Shown here piece after piece: positions 43,701 through 51,570 of a DNA stretch of 64,000 nt. Source of the DNA: an uncultured Oscillospiraceae bacterium. Its GTDB lineage: Bacteria; Bacillota; Clostridia; Oscillospirales; Oscillospiraceae. The notes under the pieces are model-generated. The model was not told the DNA's origin. It saw only the letters and a program-made list of their open reading frames with translations, and did no database searches. The stretch covers positions 62,001-126,000 of the forward strand of contig CAJTUE010000003.1 in NCBI GenBank assembly GCA_910579775.1, given 5' to 3'. Each line of letters starts with the position of its first letter. Within the stretch, counting starts at the first letter, position 1. The position numbers and the translations under genes are program-made.

Positions 43701-46700
43701 GCCGCCGCCAGAATGTCGTATACCTTCTCCAGCGCGTCCAGCATCTCCTGGCGGTTCTGGAACTTGCGGCCGTCCTCGTCCTTGCGGAAGGTGGACTGGT
43801 AATAGCCGTCCAGGAGGGAGGGGGTCTCGGTGAGCAGCTTATCCAGGGCGTCCTTGGCCGGGTGCTTATCTCCGGTCTCGTCCTTGGCCTTGTCCATGGC
43901 GACAAAGATATCACCCAGGTCAAAGATATCCACAGTGATGTCCTTGGCGCAGTCGTCCAGGCGGCACCAGGGGAAGCCGGCGCACTGGGCCTCGCTCATG
44001 AGGCTGCCGCCGCTGTAAATGCCGTCGCCGCCCCCGGCCTGCATGCACAGCAGGATGTGGCGCTGGAGTTGATGCCAGCCCAGCTTCACGTCCCCGGTCT
44101 TGGGGTCGATAGAGACCCCAGCGTTATACAGGCGTGTGACTAAATCTTGAAAGTAAGTGGCGGCGCGGGTATAGTTACCCCCGGTAAATTCATCCCCGTT
44201 CAGATTTGTCCGCAAATTCAAATCCTTAAGCGTAGCACGGCTCATGTGTTGCGTTAATTTGTTGCTCTCACCTCTTGCTCCCTTGGTCGCCTCCGCAAGA
44301 AGAGTGTTCAACGTAGCATCCAACACAAAGCCATCTGTTCCCTGACGGTCAGGATAGGCGACCCCGTCCGAATAGAGGAAGTTGTTTTTCAAGTCCAGTT
44401 CCTCACCGGCAGAGCGTTGCTTACCTGAAGAAATATTTTCTCCATAGGTATCTCTCAGCATATAATCCAACTTCCACAACACGCCGCCGGTGGTCATGTC
44501 GATGTTCAGAATATCGTCGTTGTTGGAAAGGGTCTTCAGGAAAAACACGTTCGTATCAGAGGACGGGTCCAAGTCCTGGTCTTCCGAATCAAACGCGTTT
44601 ACGTCGTAGGTATAGCCTGTCTGTACAGCAGGGTCTCTAGTCCGGTTAACTCCCTGCCATGGTCCTTCCGCCTGCGATGCACGACGGTATTGATATTGAA
44701 AAGAGTAGACTGATGCCTCGGTAGAGGCCGCAATACTATATCTCTCTATGTGTAAACTTTCGTCCACCACGGTATAGTTATAGTCCTCCAGCAAGCTCTC
44801 TCCCGGCTCATAAACCGCCTTGACAATGAGCACGTCCTGGCCGGGCCGCAGCATTTTTTCCATGGCGGAAAAGTCCGCAAAACGCAAATACCACGCCGCG
44901 TCCTGTTCGGTCACGGCGTAGGTATATGGCTCTGCGGTTCCGGGTATGGTTTGGGTGGCGGCTGCTGCCGGGTCCAGGTCTCCCAGCTCGCCCACCCCGA
45001 AGGTGGTCCACACGTCTTCGGTTTTGATGGAATCCTTATGTAAGATCCAGTTTTTCTTGGTGAGGTCCTGTGACTCGTCCTCCACGATGGCCCATCCATA
45101 TACATATGGATAAAGGTAGCCGTCGTATTCCTCCTCCGGGTCAACGGGGGCCGGCCCGGTCTCCACCGGATCGACGGTGTAGTACCGGGTGGTGAGTCCC
45201 GTGCCGGGGTCGGTCACCTCCTTCTGGGTGGTGACGCGGCGGTAGAAGGCGTAGTCCAGCTTGTCCGTTAACGGGTAGTCCTCTCCCGGCTCGGCGCTGT
45301 CCGGGCCGAACTTCATGGCGTCGTCATTGTCGTGACCGACGGTATAGGCGTAGTCCCCCCGGTAGGTATGCTCCCGCGCCAGGGAGTTTACCCGGTTTTG
45401 GTAGTCGGCATATTCGGGCTTGGTCTGCAGGTCGGCCAGATCCTTGGCTCCGGCCACGATCTCCCCCGTGCGTAACCGGGGATGAATGAAGGTCTTCTCC
45501 ACGTATTCGTTGACCAGAGGGCGCGCGTCACCCTCGGGGTCCACCACAAGGGCTCCGATGAGGGTGTCGTCCCAGTCATAGAAGAGGATCTGCGCGCCGC
45601 CCACGCCGCCGGTGGGCTTGCGGTAGGTCTCCGCGTTTACCAGGGTGAGCCGGAGGGTGTTTTCCCTCAGGGTGAGGAGGTTCTGGAAGAAGGAATAATT
45701 CCCGTTGGCGTTCACGCCGCCGGGGGCGTCGGGGTCGCCGGGGGTGGCCCAGGCGGCGTTGTAGTCGGCCACGATGGCGGAGCCCAGGGTGTTGGGCAGC
45801 CACAGCGTCGCCTCGTCGTCGTTGTCGGTGGCCTCGTCGTGGATCACAACGTTCCCCTGGCCGCTGACGTTATAGGAGGTGTTCTTGCCCGCGCCCAGGT
45901 AATAATAGAAGCGGGTGGGCGCGTCGGTCACGCCGTCGTTCTCCAGGTTCTGGGTGTAGAGCACGCTCTGGAACACCGAGCTGCCCGCCACCTGCTTGTC
46001 GGCGGCGGTGAGGCTGGCGGCGTCTGTCCAGGCGCCCAGATAGGTCAGGGGGGTCTTGCCCGAGTTCTGGGGAAGCTCCGCGTCGCCGGGGTCGTTGTCG
46101 TCCTTGTTCAGGCCCAGCCAGAAATTAGAGGTGTTCGGCTCGTAGTCCGGCTGGCCGGGTTCGCCCACGCCCACCTCCAGGTCCGTGAAGCGGTTCATAT
46201 CATAGGCAAAGCGGACCACCACCACGGGGGTGGAGGTCTCGTAGACTACGTTGGCGGTGGTGGTGGTGTTGGCCGAGAGGGTGAGAAGGCCCGTGCGGTC
46301 GGTGGCCGCCGCGCCGAAGGTCCCCTCCTCGATAAAGGCGGTGGCGTTGTTCACCTCGTCGGGCTTGGCGGTGTCCAGCCGGACCCGGACCTTCTTCCCC
46401 GAGGTGTTATTCAGCACAGGGTCCAGGTCGGTGAAGATCTTCGCCTGGTCCTCGCCGTCCTTGTCGATGCCCCGGGGGTAGTGGGTATCGCGGCCGGCGT
46501 CGTCGGTGTAGCTGCCCGAGGTGGAGCCGGTCCCGGCGGCGGACCAGCTGTCGTAAACGGGCTTGCCCGCGCCCCAGGTCACGGCGGTGAGGGCGTCGAG
46601 ATTCACCGTTACAGCCGCCGCGGCGGACTGGAACGGGTAGTTGCGCACATCATATTTGGCCTCCAGGGCCGCCCGGTCCTCGGGCTTGTTGCCGTCCGCC

Positions 46701-47011
46701 AGCACCTGGGCCAGCTCGGCGGCGTAGACCGCGTCGTCCACAAGGGAGCCGTCTGCTTTCAGGGTGACCGTGCGGGCCGTGCGCACGCACAGGGCCAACT
46801 CGTAGAAGCCGGTGGGCTTGCCCTTGTCCACCACCACGTTGCCCTGGATGGTGACCTGGGGCTTGGGGGCCGCGCTGTTGAGCAGGGCGCTGGCGCCCTC
46901 CGCCGGAGCTGCCAGGGCCGTACCGCTGAAAAGCGCGCAAGAAAGCGCCGCCGCCAGGAACAGCGCTCCCAGACGGCCGAGCCGGCCGGACCCTCTCTTT
47001 CTTGTCTCCAC
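40766..47011 (-). CDS. large exported repeat protein (2081 residues), first gene of the surface operon
   Basis: Starts at a GTG with a GGGGGT ribosome site. A signal peptide ends about residue 35 (...FSGTALAAPA). Residues about 40-900 look like beta-sandwich, surface-layer-type sequence. From about 1000 to 1990 there are seven divergent units of about 140 residues, each carrying an EFQYVLL/YQLQYLL-like helix followed by a YWW..GG-like motif. The last two units are nearly identical. A proline/acidic tail (LPDATPVGRGDPVTVEAP...) contains two short palindromic repeats translated in frame. No SLH, LPXTG or clear membrane anchor is present, so it may be held by the SLH proteins encoded downstream. 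The stop overlaps the giant gene's start. Family not recognised. Confidence 0.8.
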   Translation of the reverse strand: METRKRGSGRLGRLGALFLAAALSCALFSGTALAAPAEGASALLNSAAPKPQVTIQGNVVVDKGKPTGFYELALCVRTARTVTLKADGSLVDDAVYAAELAQVLADGNKPEDRAALEAKYDVRNYPFQSAAAAVTVNLDALTAVTWGAGKPVYDSWSAAGTGSTSGSYTDDAGRDTHYPRGIDKDGEDQAKIFTDLDPVLNNTSGKKVRVRLDTAKPDEVNNATAFIEEGTFGAAATDRTGLLTLSANTTTTANVVYETSTPVVVVRFAYDMNRFTDLEVGVGEPGQPDYEPNTSNFWLGLNKDDNDPGDAELPQNSGKTPLTYLGAWTDAASLTAADKQVAGSSVFQSVLYTQNLENDGVTDAPTRFYYYLGAGKNTSYNVSGQGNVVIHDEATDNDDEATLWLPNTLGSAIVADYNAAWATPGDPDAPGGVNANGNYSFFQNLLTLRENTLRLTLVNAETYRKPTGGVGGAQILFYDWDDTLIGALVVDPEGDARPLVNEYVEKTFIHPRLRTGEIVAGAKDLADLQTKPEYADYQNRVNSLAREHTYRGDYAYTVGHDNDDAMKFGPDSAEPGEDYPLTDKLDYAFYRRVTTQKEVTDPGTGLTTRYYTVDPVETGPAPVDPEEEYDGYLYPYVYGWAIVEDESQDLTKKNWILHKDSIKTEDVWTTFGVGELGDLDPAAAATQTIPGTAEPYTYAVTEQDAAWYLRFADFSAMEKMLRPGQDVLIVKAVYEPGESLLEDYNYTVVDESLHIERYSIAASTEASVYSFQYQYRRASQAEGPWQGVNRTRDPAVQTGYTYDVNAFDSEDQDLDPSSDTNVFFLKTLSNNDDILNIDMTTGGVLWKLDYMLRDTYGENISSGKQRSAGEELDLKNNFLYSDGVAYPDRQGTDGFVLDATLNTLLAEATKGARGESNKLTQHMSRATLKDLNLRTNLNGDEFTGGNYTRAATYFQDLVTRLYNAGVSIDPKTGDVKLGWHQLQRHILLCMQAGGGDGIYSGGSLMSEAQCAGFPWCRLDDCAKDITVDIFDLGDIFVAMDKAKDETGDKHPAKDALDKLLTETPSLLDGYYQSTFRKDEDGRKFQNRQEMLDALEKVYDILAAAGLDQDAMKQITAEQVQELLITGTWPTTGKTYWWQNGGKRPVTGWKDFIEGGMLVVSGDVPDALDAMTEENLPNALTELISYAPPTGNETPQNVGWFRKEESEEDDNAFTTLAEFKTAWLKALTTLSAHYDLSDPKTVMDVWETIPWEEIQYALIQPAGDYKTAEEILKEKNYWWKNGGQPRLTYERLMEAADAWRASNYTDSTKLDTLLAKGITPVNNEVYLRRTAAGSGFTSVEQFKTSLELALKVLGFVDNMNDFLSLDGSLRKLPSGEYALDIYQLQYLLINANKLVGQPIPPADKIADPADPDVVCNYWWIPEPHTPTEAQRIGDIMDLLTYAYWARDGVEVDGAMQPLAIDPLGKLDAATLERLKLRAEVHGMPFTDESYADLRARIMEVVRKTGGGLPYKDLDAVASQSAADLTKEVQHLLFPGSSYQTAASITENYWWQGSGFTADTHATLAQAAWLAAVGFDGKTATDAMDQILDLDFITRRPSVTDPGMAMRVNADGAAFTSIEAFKNALLSTLRAAAAADPTLTYDSLTGLTDYQLQYLLLNGVYKTDAEVKAEVIVDGVDAYWWFNADKKPEEEVKKEELFADPAEWDAFLDSAIGYFKKTAGNPAGFVYDLTDEKLKDVLRLRKGPNDSDVITAAEMFSGDKQDLLWQVMTALNTSNRKKEFITGAATNRRWVNKPTWEEFQYVLLHLNDVESGWIMPPTEECAAEKENYGWMWVTGGKVEYEAVRPDATEWGDFMTSAIGYFKKTAGNPAGFVYDLTDDKLKDTLLLRKGPNDSDVIAAAEMFSGDKQDLLWQVMTALNTSNRKKEFITGAATNRKWVTPPTWAEFQYVLLHLNDVESGWIMPTTEECEAWATQENAPWVWKEKATRASLLSLEEAPEDENVPLDDLPDATPVGRGDPVTVEAPGAATLEEPVGPDALIGPEEAPLQAAGTLEDIPDEPTDRKPSVTVTMAGPIIAFLTRRTMK
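40899..40926 (-). repeat. palindromic unit inside a coding sequence
   Basis: Minus-strand CTGTAGGGCCCGATGCCC then TCATCGGGCC, nearly the same as the intergenic unit at 17811. It encodes PVGPDALIGP in the tail of the 2081-residue protein. A second GTAGGGCGCGGCGACCCC unit lies at about 40975-41000. Confidence 0.6.
41053..41928 (-). repeat. tandem 438-bp coding repeat (two copies)
   Basis: Two adjacent copies in the 2081-residue protein gene have a period of exactly 438 bp (146 codons), judged from matching landmarks at 41134/41572 and 41221/41659. The 41220-41440 part is almost identical between copies, while the ends differ more. Confidence 0.85.
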
Positions 47012-47143
47012 GGCGATACCCCCGTCTCGAAAGGTTTACTCTTCTCTCTTTTCCTCCGCGGCGTTCCCCATTTTGCGCAAAATTTCTGAATTTTTCAGCA
47101 ATATCCGTCAAATAGGGCGCAAAGGTAGACATAATTATTTTTG

Positions 47144-47172
47144 ATTATACAACAAGCCTTTCCAAATTGCAA
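47144..47172 (-). promoter_or_regulatory. promoter of the giant surface-protein operon
   Basis: On the minus strand TTGCAA (47172-47167), 17 bp, TATAAT (47149-47144). A start near 47137 would give a leader of about 125 bases before the GTG at 47011. Confidence 0.75.
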
Positions 47173-47313
47173 GTCTTTTGGTAAATTTCTGTGATAGTCA
47201 TTTTCTTCCATCGCCGCGCCGCTTTTTTGTTCCTTTCTTAGACGCTATATACGACCCGCCGGTTCCCACCCGCGCGTAGGGCGGGCTTCCCAGACGCGCC
47301 GCTCACTTTTTCA
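47173..47313. other. intergenic region between two divergent promoters
   Basis: This is the centre of the 434-bp gene-free stretch 47012-47445. It is AT-rich next to the leftward promoter and G/C-rich near 47260-47304, where one GTAGGG-type unit lies. I see no gene or further conserved motif in it. Confidence 0.5.
47276..47304 (+). repeat. GTAGGG...CTTCCCAGACGCGCCGCTC unit
   Basis: GTAGGGCGGGCTTCCCAGACGCGCCGCTC. Almost the same sequence recurs at 56778-56807 (GTAGGGCGCGGCTTCCCAGA then CGCGCCGCTC), unrelated to the surrounding genes. Confidence 0.6.
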
Positions 47314-47342
47314 TTGACACGGCTTTATTATTGTGGTAAACT
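47314..47342 (+). promoter_or_regulatory. rpsO promoter
   Basis: TTGACA (47314-47319), 17 bp, TAAACT (47337-47342). The ~95-base leader contains a GTCTGC/GCAGAC hairpin at about 47349-47365 that could take part in S15 autoregulation; that is only a suggestion. Confidence 0.75.
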
Positions 47343-47445
47343 ATCTCAGTCTGCGAAGGCAGACACTACCCTTGGCTGTGGCCTGCGGCTTTCACCGGCC
47401 CTTGTCTCGGCTTTGGGCAAATTTTGTGAAAGGTGGAACACCACA

Positions 47446-47712
47446 ATGATCCGTAAGGACGAAAAGACGGCCGTGATCGAGGCCAACCGCACCCACGAGA
47501 CCGACACCGGCTCTCCCGAGGTGCAGATCGCCATCCTCACCGCCCGCATTACCCAGCTCACCGCCCACATGCAGGCCAACCCGCAGGACAAGCACTCTCA
47601 GCGCGGCCTTTTGCAGATGGTCGGTAAGCGCCGCAAGATGCTGGACTACCTCATGCGCAAGGATATCGAGCGTTACCGCACTTGTATCGCCAAGCTGGGC
47701 ATCCGTAAGTAA
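47446..47712 (+). CDS. rpsO: 30S ribosomal protein S15
   Basis: 88 residues, starting MIRKDEKTAVIEANR. The family core THETDTGSPEVQIAILTARI is present, followed by HSQRGLLQMVGKRRKMLDYL. S15 binds the central domain of 16S rRNA and helps form bridges to the large subunit. The ATG follows AAAGGTGG and gives the expected length; upstream in-frame codons belong to the leader. rpsO followed by pnp is a widely conserved order. Confidence 0.97.
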   Translation: MIRKDEKTAVIEANRTHETDTGSPEVQIAILTARITQLTAHMQANPQDKHSQRGLLQMVGKRRKMLDYLMRKDIERYRTCIAKLGIRK

Positions 47713-47721
47713 GAATGTGAG

Positions 47722-47749
47722 ACATAGGGCGGCGTATGCCGCCCTATGT
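47722..47749. repeat. perfect hairpin between rpsO and pnp
   Basis: A 12-bp perfect stem ACATAGGGCGGC/GCCGCCCTATGT with a GTAT loop. No T-run follows, so it is more likely an RNA-stability or processing hairpin, or a palindromic repeat of the TAGGGC type, than a full terminator. Confidence 0.6.
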
Positions 47750-47785
47750 TCGCATATACGGCCCGGTAGTTTCCTCGTTTTTTTA

Positions 47786-47831
47786 GCAGTTGAAGATGGA
47801 TTTGACATTGCTCGAGCCTATCTTCAAGTGC
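47786..47831 (+). promoter_or_regulatory. pnp leader stem-loop
   Basis: GCA.TTGAAGATGG and CCTATCTTCAA.TGC pair to form a stem of about 12 bp some 50 bases before pnp. A TTGACA in the loop has no -10 at usable spacing, so I read this as RNA structure. In other bacteria pnp leaders are cut by RNases for autoregulation; that role here is inference. Confidence 0.45.
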
Positions 47832-47881
47832 TAAAGGGCAGAGAAAACTCCGGGTCAAACGAAAGAAAAGGAGTTGTTATC

Positions 47882-50029
47882 ATGTCAACCGTTATCACCC
47901 ACAAGCAGTTCCCCAACCGCAAGACCTGGTCCATGGACCTCTGCGGCCGCAAGCTGTCCATCGAGATGGGCCGGGTGGCCGAGCTGGCCAACGCCAGCGC
48001 CATTGTCACCTACGGTGAGACCACCGTTCTGGTGGCCGTCACCGCCGCGCCCCGTCCCCGGGACGGAGTGGACTTCTTCCCCCTGAGCGTGGACTTTGAA
48101 GAGAAGCTGTACGCCGTGGGCCGCATCCCCGGCTCCTTCATGCGCCGGGAGGGTCAGCCCTCTCTGCCCGCGGTGCTGGCCAGCCGGGTCATCGACCGCT
48201 CCATCCGCCCCCTGTTCCCCTACGACTACCGCAACGACGTGGTGGTGACCTGCACCGTCATGAGCGTAGACCGGGACTGCTCTCCCGAGATGACCGCCAT
48301 GTTCGGCGTGTCCGCCTGTCTGGCCGTCAGTGACATCCCCTGGGCCGGCCCCATCGGCTGCCTTGAGGTGGGCTATGTGGACGGTCAGATCGTCATGAAT
48401 CCCACCCAGGCCCAGCGTCATGCCTCCCAGCTGGACCTCACCGTCGCCGCCAGCCAGGAGAAGGTCATCATGATCGAGGCGGGCGCCAAGGAGCTGCCCG
48501 ACGACATTATGTACGACGCCATCTGCCAGGCCCACGAGGAGGCCAAGAAGCAGGTGGCGCTCATCAACCAGATGGTCAGCGAGATCGGCAAGGAGAAGAT
48601 GACCTACGACCACGCCGCCTTTGACCAGGAGTTGTTCGACAAGATCGTGGCCGACTTTATGGACGAGGCCAAGGCCGCCATGGACACCGACGACAAGAAC
48701 GTGCGGGAGAGCCGCTGGAACGCCATGATCGAGAAGTGGCACGAGAAGTATCTGGACGACCATCCCGACATGGACCAGTTCCTGGAGGAGATCACTTACA
48801 AGTTCCAGAAGAAGATCGTCAAGGCCTGGCTGCTGGAGGGCCACCGGGTGGATGGCCGCGCCAAGAACGAGATCCGGCCTCTGGCCGCCGAGGTAGGCGT
48901 CCTGCCCCGGGTCCACGGCTCCGGCCTCTTCACCCGCGGCCAGACCCAGGTGCTGTCCATCTGCACCCTGAACACCCTGGCCGCCACCCAGAAGCTGGAC
49001 ACCATCTGGGAAGAGGAAGAGAAGCGGTATATGCACCACTACAACTTCCCCTCCTTCTCCGTGGGCGAAGCCCGGGCCAGCCGCTCCACCAACCGCCGGG
49101 AGAAGGGCCACGGCGCCCTGGCTGAGCGGGCGCTGGAGCCGGTCATCCCCAGCGTGGAGGACTTCCCCTACGCCATCCGCGTGGTCTCCGAGGTGGTCAG
49201 CTCCAACGGCTCCACCTCCCAGGGCTCTATCTGCGGCTCCACCCTGGCTCTGATGGACGCGGGCGTGCCCATCTCCGCCCCCGTGGCAGGCATTTCCTGC
49301 GGCCTCATCCAGGACGACAACGGCGGCTTCACCACCTTTATCGACATCCAGGGCGTGGAGGATTTCCACGGTGAGATGGACTTTAAGGTGGCAGGCACCA
49401 AGAAGGGCATCACCGCCATCCAGATGGACATCAAGAACGACGGCCTCAGCCACGCCATCATCAAGGAGGCGCTGGAGATCACCCGGGACGCCCGCTTCGC
49501 CATTCTGGATGAGATCATGCTCCCCTGCATTGCGGAGCCTCGCCCCGAGGTGAGCCGCTACGCCCCCAAGATGCTCACCATGAAGATCGACGTGGACAAG
49601 ATCCGCGAGGTCATTGGCAAGGGCGGCAGCGTCATCCAGAAGATCACCGCCGAGTCCGGCGCTCAGGTAGACATCGATGAGGACGGCACCATTCACATCG
49701 CTTCCCCCGATGCGGAGAAGTGCGACGTGGCCAAGAAGATGATCGAGACCATCGTCTTTGTCCCCGAGGTGGGCCAGCTCTACTACGGCAAGGTGGTCCG
49801 CATCCTTCAGTTCGGCGCGTTTGTGGAGCTTGCGCCCGGTAAGGACGGCATGGTCCACATCTCTAAGCTGGCAAACCACCGTGTGGAGAAGGTGGAGGAC
49901 GTGGTGAACATCGGAGACATGATCTGGGTCAAGGTCACCGACATCGACGAGAAGGGCCGGGTGAACCTCTCCTATAAGGACGCCCTCAAGGAGCTGGAGA
50001 ACCGCGGCGCGAAGGCCCCGGAAGTGTGA
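47882..50029 (+). CDS. pnp: polyribonucleotide nucleotidyltransferase (PNPase)
   Basis: A 715-residue PNPase, a phosphorolytic 3'-to-5' RNA exonuclease. It has two RNase PH domains (the first with GRVAELANASAIVTYGETTVL, the second near 330-540 with TRGQTQVLSICTL). A KH domain near 566-620 carries the IGKGG loop, and an S1 domain near 628-700 contains GKVVRILQFGAFVELAPGKD. The ATG at 47882 has AAGGAG 8-9 bp upstream; the longer open frame upstream is leader. The stop codon (GTGTGA) lies inside the first copy of the tandem 134-bp element that follows. Confidence 0.96.
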   Translation: MSTVITHKQFPNRKTWSMDLCGRKLSIEMGRVAELANASAIVTYGETTVLVAVTAAPRPRDGVDFFPLSVDFEEKLYAVGRIPGSFMRREGQPSLPAVLASRVIDRSIRPLFPYDYRNDVVVTCTVMSVDRDCSPEMTAMFGVSACLAVSDIPWAGPIGCLEVGYVDGQIVMNPTQAQRHASQLDLTVAASQEKVIMIEAGAKELPDDIMYDAICQAHEEAKKQVALINQMVSEIGKEKMTYDHAAFDQELFDKIVADFMDEAKAAMDTDDKNVRESRWNAMIEKWHEKYLDDHPDMDQFLEEITYKFQKKIVKAWLLEGHRVDGRAKNEIRPLAAEVGVLPRVHGSGLFTRGQTQVLSICTLNTLAATQKLDTIWEEEEKRYMHHYNFPSFSVGEARASRSTNRREKGHGALAERALEPVIPSVEDFPYAIRVVSEVVSSNGSTSQGSICGSTLALMDAGVPISAPVAGISCGLIQDDNGGFTTFIDIQGVEDFHGEMDFKVAGTKKGITAIQMDIKNDGLSHAIIKEALEITRDARFAILDEIMLPCIAEPRPEVSRYAPKMLTMKIDVDKIREVIGKGGSVIQKITAESGAQVDIDEDGTIHIASPDAEKCDVAKKMIETIVFVPEVGQLYYGKVVRILQFGAFVELAPGKDGMVHISKLANHRVEKVEDVVNIGDMIWVKVTDIDEKGRVNLSYKDALKELENRGAKAPEV

Positions 50030-50316
50030 GCGTAGACACATAGCCGTGGATGGACCGGAGCGAGGGCCGAATTGGTAAGGCGGCAAAGCCGCCGCGATTT
50101 GGCCCGAGACGTAGGGAAGCCACGGCGTGATGTGTCCAACGCGAACATGACAAGGAAGTGTGAGCGTAGACACATAGCCGTGGATGGACCGGAGCGAGGG
50201 CCGAATTGGTAAGGCGGCAAAGCCGCCGCGATTTGGCCCGAGACGTAGGGAAGCCACGGCGTGATGTGTCCAACGCGAACATGACAAGGAAGTGTGAGCG
50301 TAGACACATAGCCTCT
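50021..50316 (+). repeat. 3'-end element, tandem copies 2a and 2b (after pnp)
   Basis: Two identical 134-bp units (50021-50154 and 50155-50288) plus 28 bases of a third. Each begins GAAGTGTGAGCGTAGACACA; the first supplies the pnp stop codon. Each folds into a long hairpin: GACACAT (50035-50041) with ATGTGTC (50130-50136), then GCCGTGG with CCACGGC, GGGCC with GGCCC, and GGCGGC-AAA-GCCGCC at the tip. Confidence 0.85.
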
Positions 50317-50341
50317 CGCCCACCCCCTGCACACACAGATC

Positions 50342-50376
50342 AAAAGCCCCTCGACCAGTGGTCGAGGGGCTTTTTT
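50342..50376 (+). terminator. pnp operon terminator
   Basis: AAGCCCCTCGAC/GTCGAGGGGCTT stem with a CAGTG loop and a T6 run. Confidence 0.9.
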
Positions 50377-50387
50377 CGCCTGTTTCC

Positions 50388-50416
50388 TTGACTTTTCTTC
50401 CCCCAGCGGCTACCAT
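50388..50416 (+). promoter_or_regulatory. promoter of the XRE membrane regulator gene
   Basis: TTGACT (50388-50393), 17 bp, TACCAT (50411-50416). Confidence 0.6.
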
Positions 50417-50476
50417 AGAGACACCGCCCGCAAGGCTGAGGGCAAATCGATCCACACACCCAAGGAGGGGACTTCT

Positions 50477-51502
50477 ATGGAAGACAAGCGGCCCTTTGGC
50501 GAGTACATCCGCCGCAAGCGGCTGGAGGCAGGCTTGACCCAGAAGGAGCTGGCCGAGCGCCTGTTTGTCACCGAGTCCAGCGTCAGCAAGTGGGAGCGGG
50601 GACTTTCCTACCCCGACGTGCCTATCATTACATCTATTTGCGCTGAGCTGGGCATCTCCGAGCATGAGTTCTTCACCGCCTGCGACGACGACAAGGCCCA
50701 CGCCCAGGAACGGGCCGCTGCCATTTGGCACGGTTTGACCAAGACCTTCCGTGTCATCTGTCTGGCGGGCTACGCCATCGCCTTGATTACCTGCTTTATC
50801 TGCGATCTGGCCATCTTCCACACCCTGGACTGGTTCTGGATCGTGCTCACCGCGCTGGCCTTGGCCTTCTGCTTCACCAACCTACCCGCCTACGTTCCAA
50901 AGGAGCGGACCGCTGTCTGCCTGGGGGCGGCCACCGTCTGTCTTATGCTGCTGCTTTTGTCCTGCTGGTTCTATGTGGGCGGCAAGTGGATCCTGGGCGG
51001 CATGGTCATCACCGCTGTCTCTCTCGCCTTGCCATGGAGCTGGTGGGTCGTGTGGCGGTTCTATGGCAAGCACGTGCTGCTCCTGTGCGTGGCGTTGACC
51101 ACGGTGTGGGTGTTCCCCCTGCTGGCGGTCATCCGGGCCTTTGAGGGCGGGGACTGGCTGCTGGGTGTGGCCTATCCCATGGCGCTGGTGGGCGGCGTGT
51201 TCCTGTGGGGGTATTATCTGGCCCTGAAGCTGCCCCGGGACCCGGTGATGAAGACCGGTCTGTGCGTTCTCCTCACCGCCCTGGCTACCCCGACGTTCAA
51301 CACTCTGTGCGACGCGCTGTTAGGCGGCGGACAGAGCGGCGTTCCCTTTGCACAGTATTTCTCCATCCCCGCCATGCTGGCGCGGTCGAAAGCGGGAGAT
51401 CTGGACTGGGTGAACATCCTCACCACCCTGATCCTTGTGGCGGCGGGAGTCATTGTCACCGCCGTGGGCGGGGTGCGGGAATACCGCGTCAAGAAGTCCT
51501 GA
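50477..51502 (+). CDS. XRE-family regulator fused to a multi-spanning membrane domain
   Basis: A 341-residue protein. Residues about 8-65 are a helix-turn-helix of the XRE/Cro type (RLEAGLTQKELAERLFVTES then KWERGLSYPD). From about 90 to 335 there are seven to eight hydrophobic segments. Such DNA-binding/membrane fusions are common in Clostridia and are thought to act as membrane-tethered regulators. Cognate DNA and signal are unknown. The ATG follows AAGGAGGGG. It has its own promoter and a strong terminator and no co-directional partner, so target genes cannot be inferred from position. Confidence 0.82.
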   Translation: MEDKRPFGEYIRRKRLEAGLTQKELAERLFVTESSVSKWERGLSYPDVPIITSICAELGISEHEFFTACDDDKAHAQERAAAIWHGLTKTFRVICLAGYAIALITCFICDLAIFHTLDWFWIVLTALALAFCFTNLPAYVPKERTAVCLGAATVCLMLLLLSCWFYVGGKWILGGMVITAVSLALPWSWWVVWRFYGKHVLLLCVALTTVWVFPLLAVIRAFEGGDWLLGVAYPMALVGGVFLWGYYLALKLPRDPVMKTGLCVLLTALATPTFNTLCDALLGGGQSGVPFAQYFSIPAMLARSKAGDLDWVNILTTLILVAAGVIVTAVGGVREYRVKKS

Positions 51503-51515
51503 AGGAACAAGCTAT

Positions 51516-51559
51516 AAAACACCCCGTTATCTTTTTGGTCAAGATAACGGGGTGTTTTT
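51516..51559. terminator. terminator after the XRE membrane regulator
   Basis: A 16-bp stem AAACACCCCGTTATCT/AGATAACGGGGTGTTT ending in TTTTT; A-rich on the other side, so it can work both ways. Confidence 0.9.
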
Positions 51560-51570
51560 CCATTCTAGAG

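Noticed and set aside
21854..47011. LPXTG sortase signals on the large surface proteins
   Set aside because: No LPXTG-hydrophobic-basic tail at any C-terminus; two proteins end in SLH domains instead.
47802..47830. TTGACA as a pnp promoter
   Set aside because: No -10-like hexamer at 16-18 bp; the sequence sits in the loop of a stem and is better explained as leader structure.
50021..50316. Possible CRISPR array
   Set aside because: The 134-bp units are directly adjacent with no spacers, only two full copies exist, and single copies occur at other gene ends; no cas genes are present.
47885..50821. 978-codon minus-strand frame opposite pnp
   Set aside because: Shadow of pnp running on through the tandem repeats; the repeated part gives the same peptide twice.
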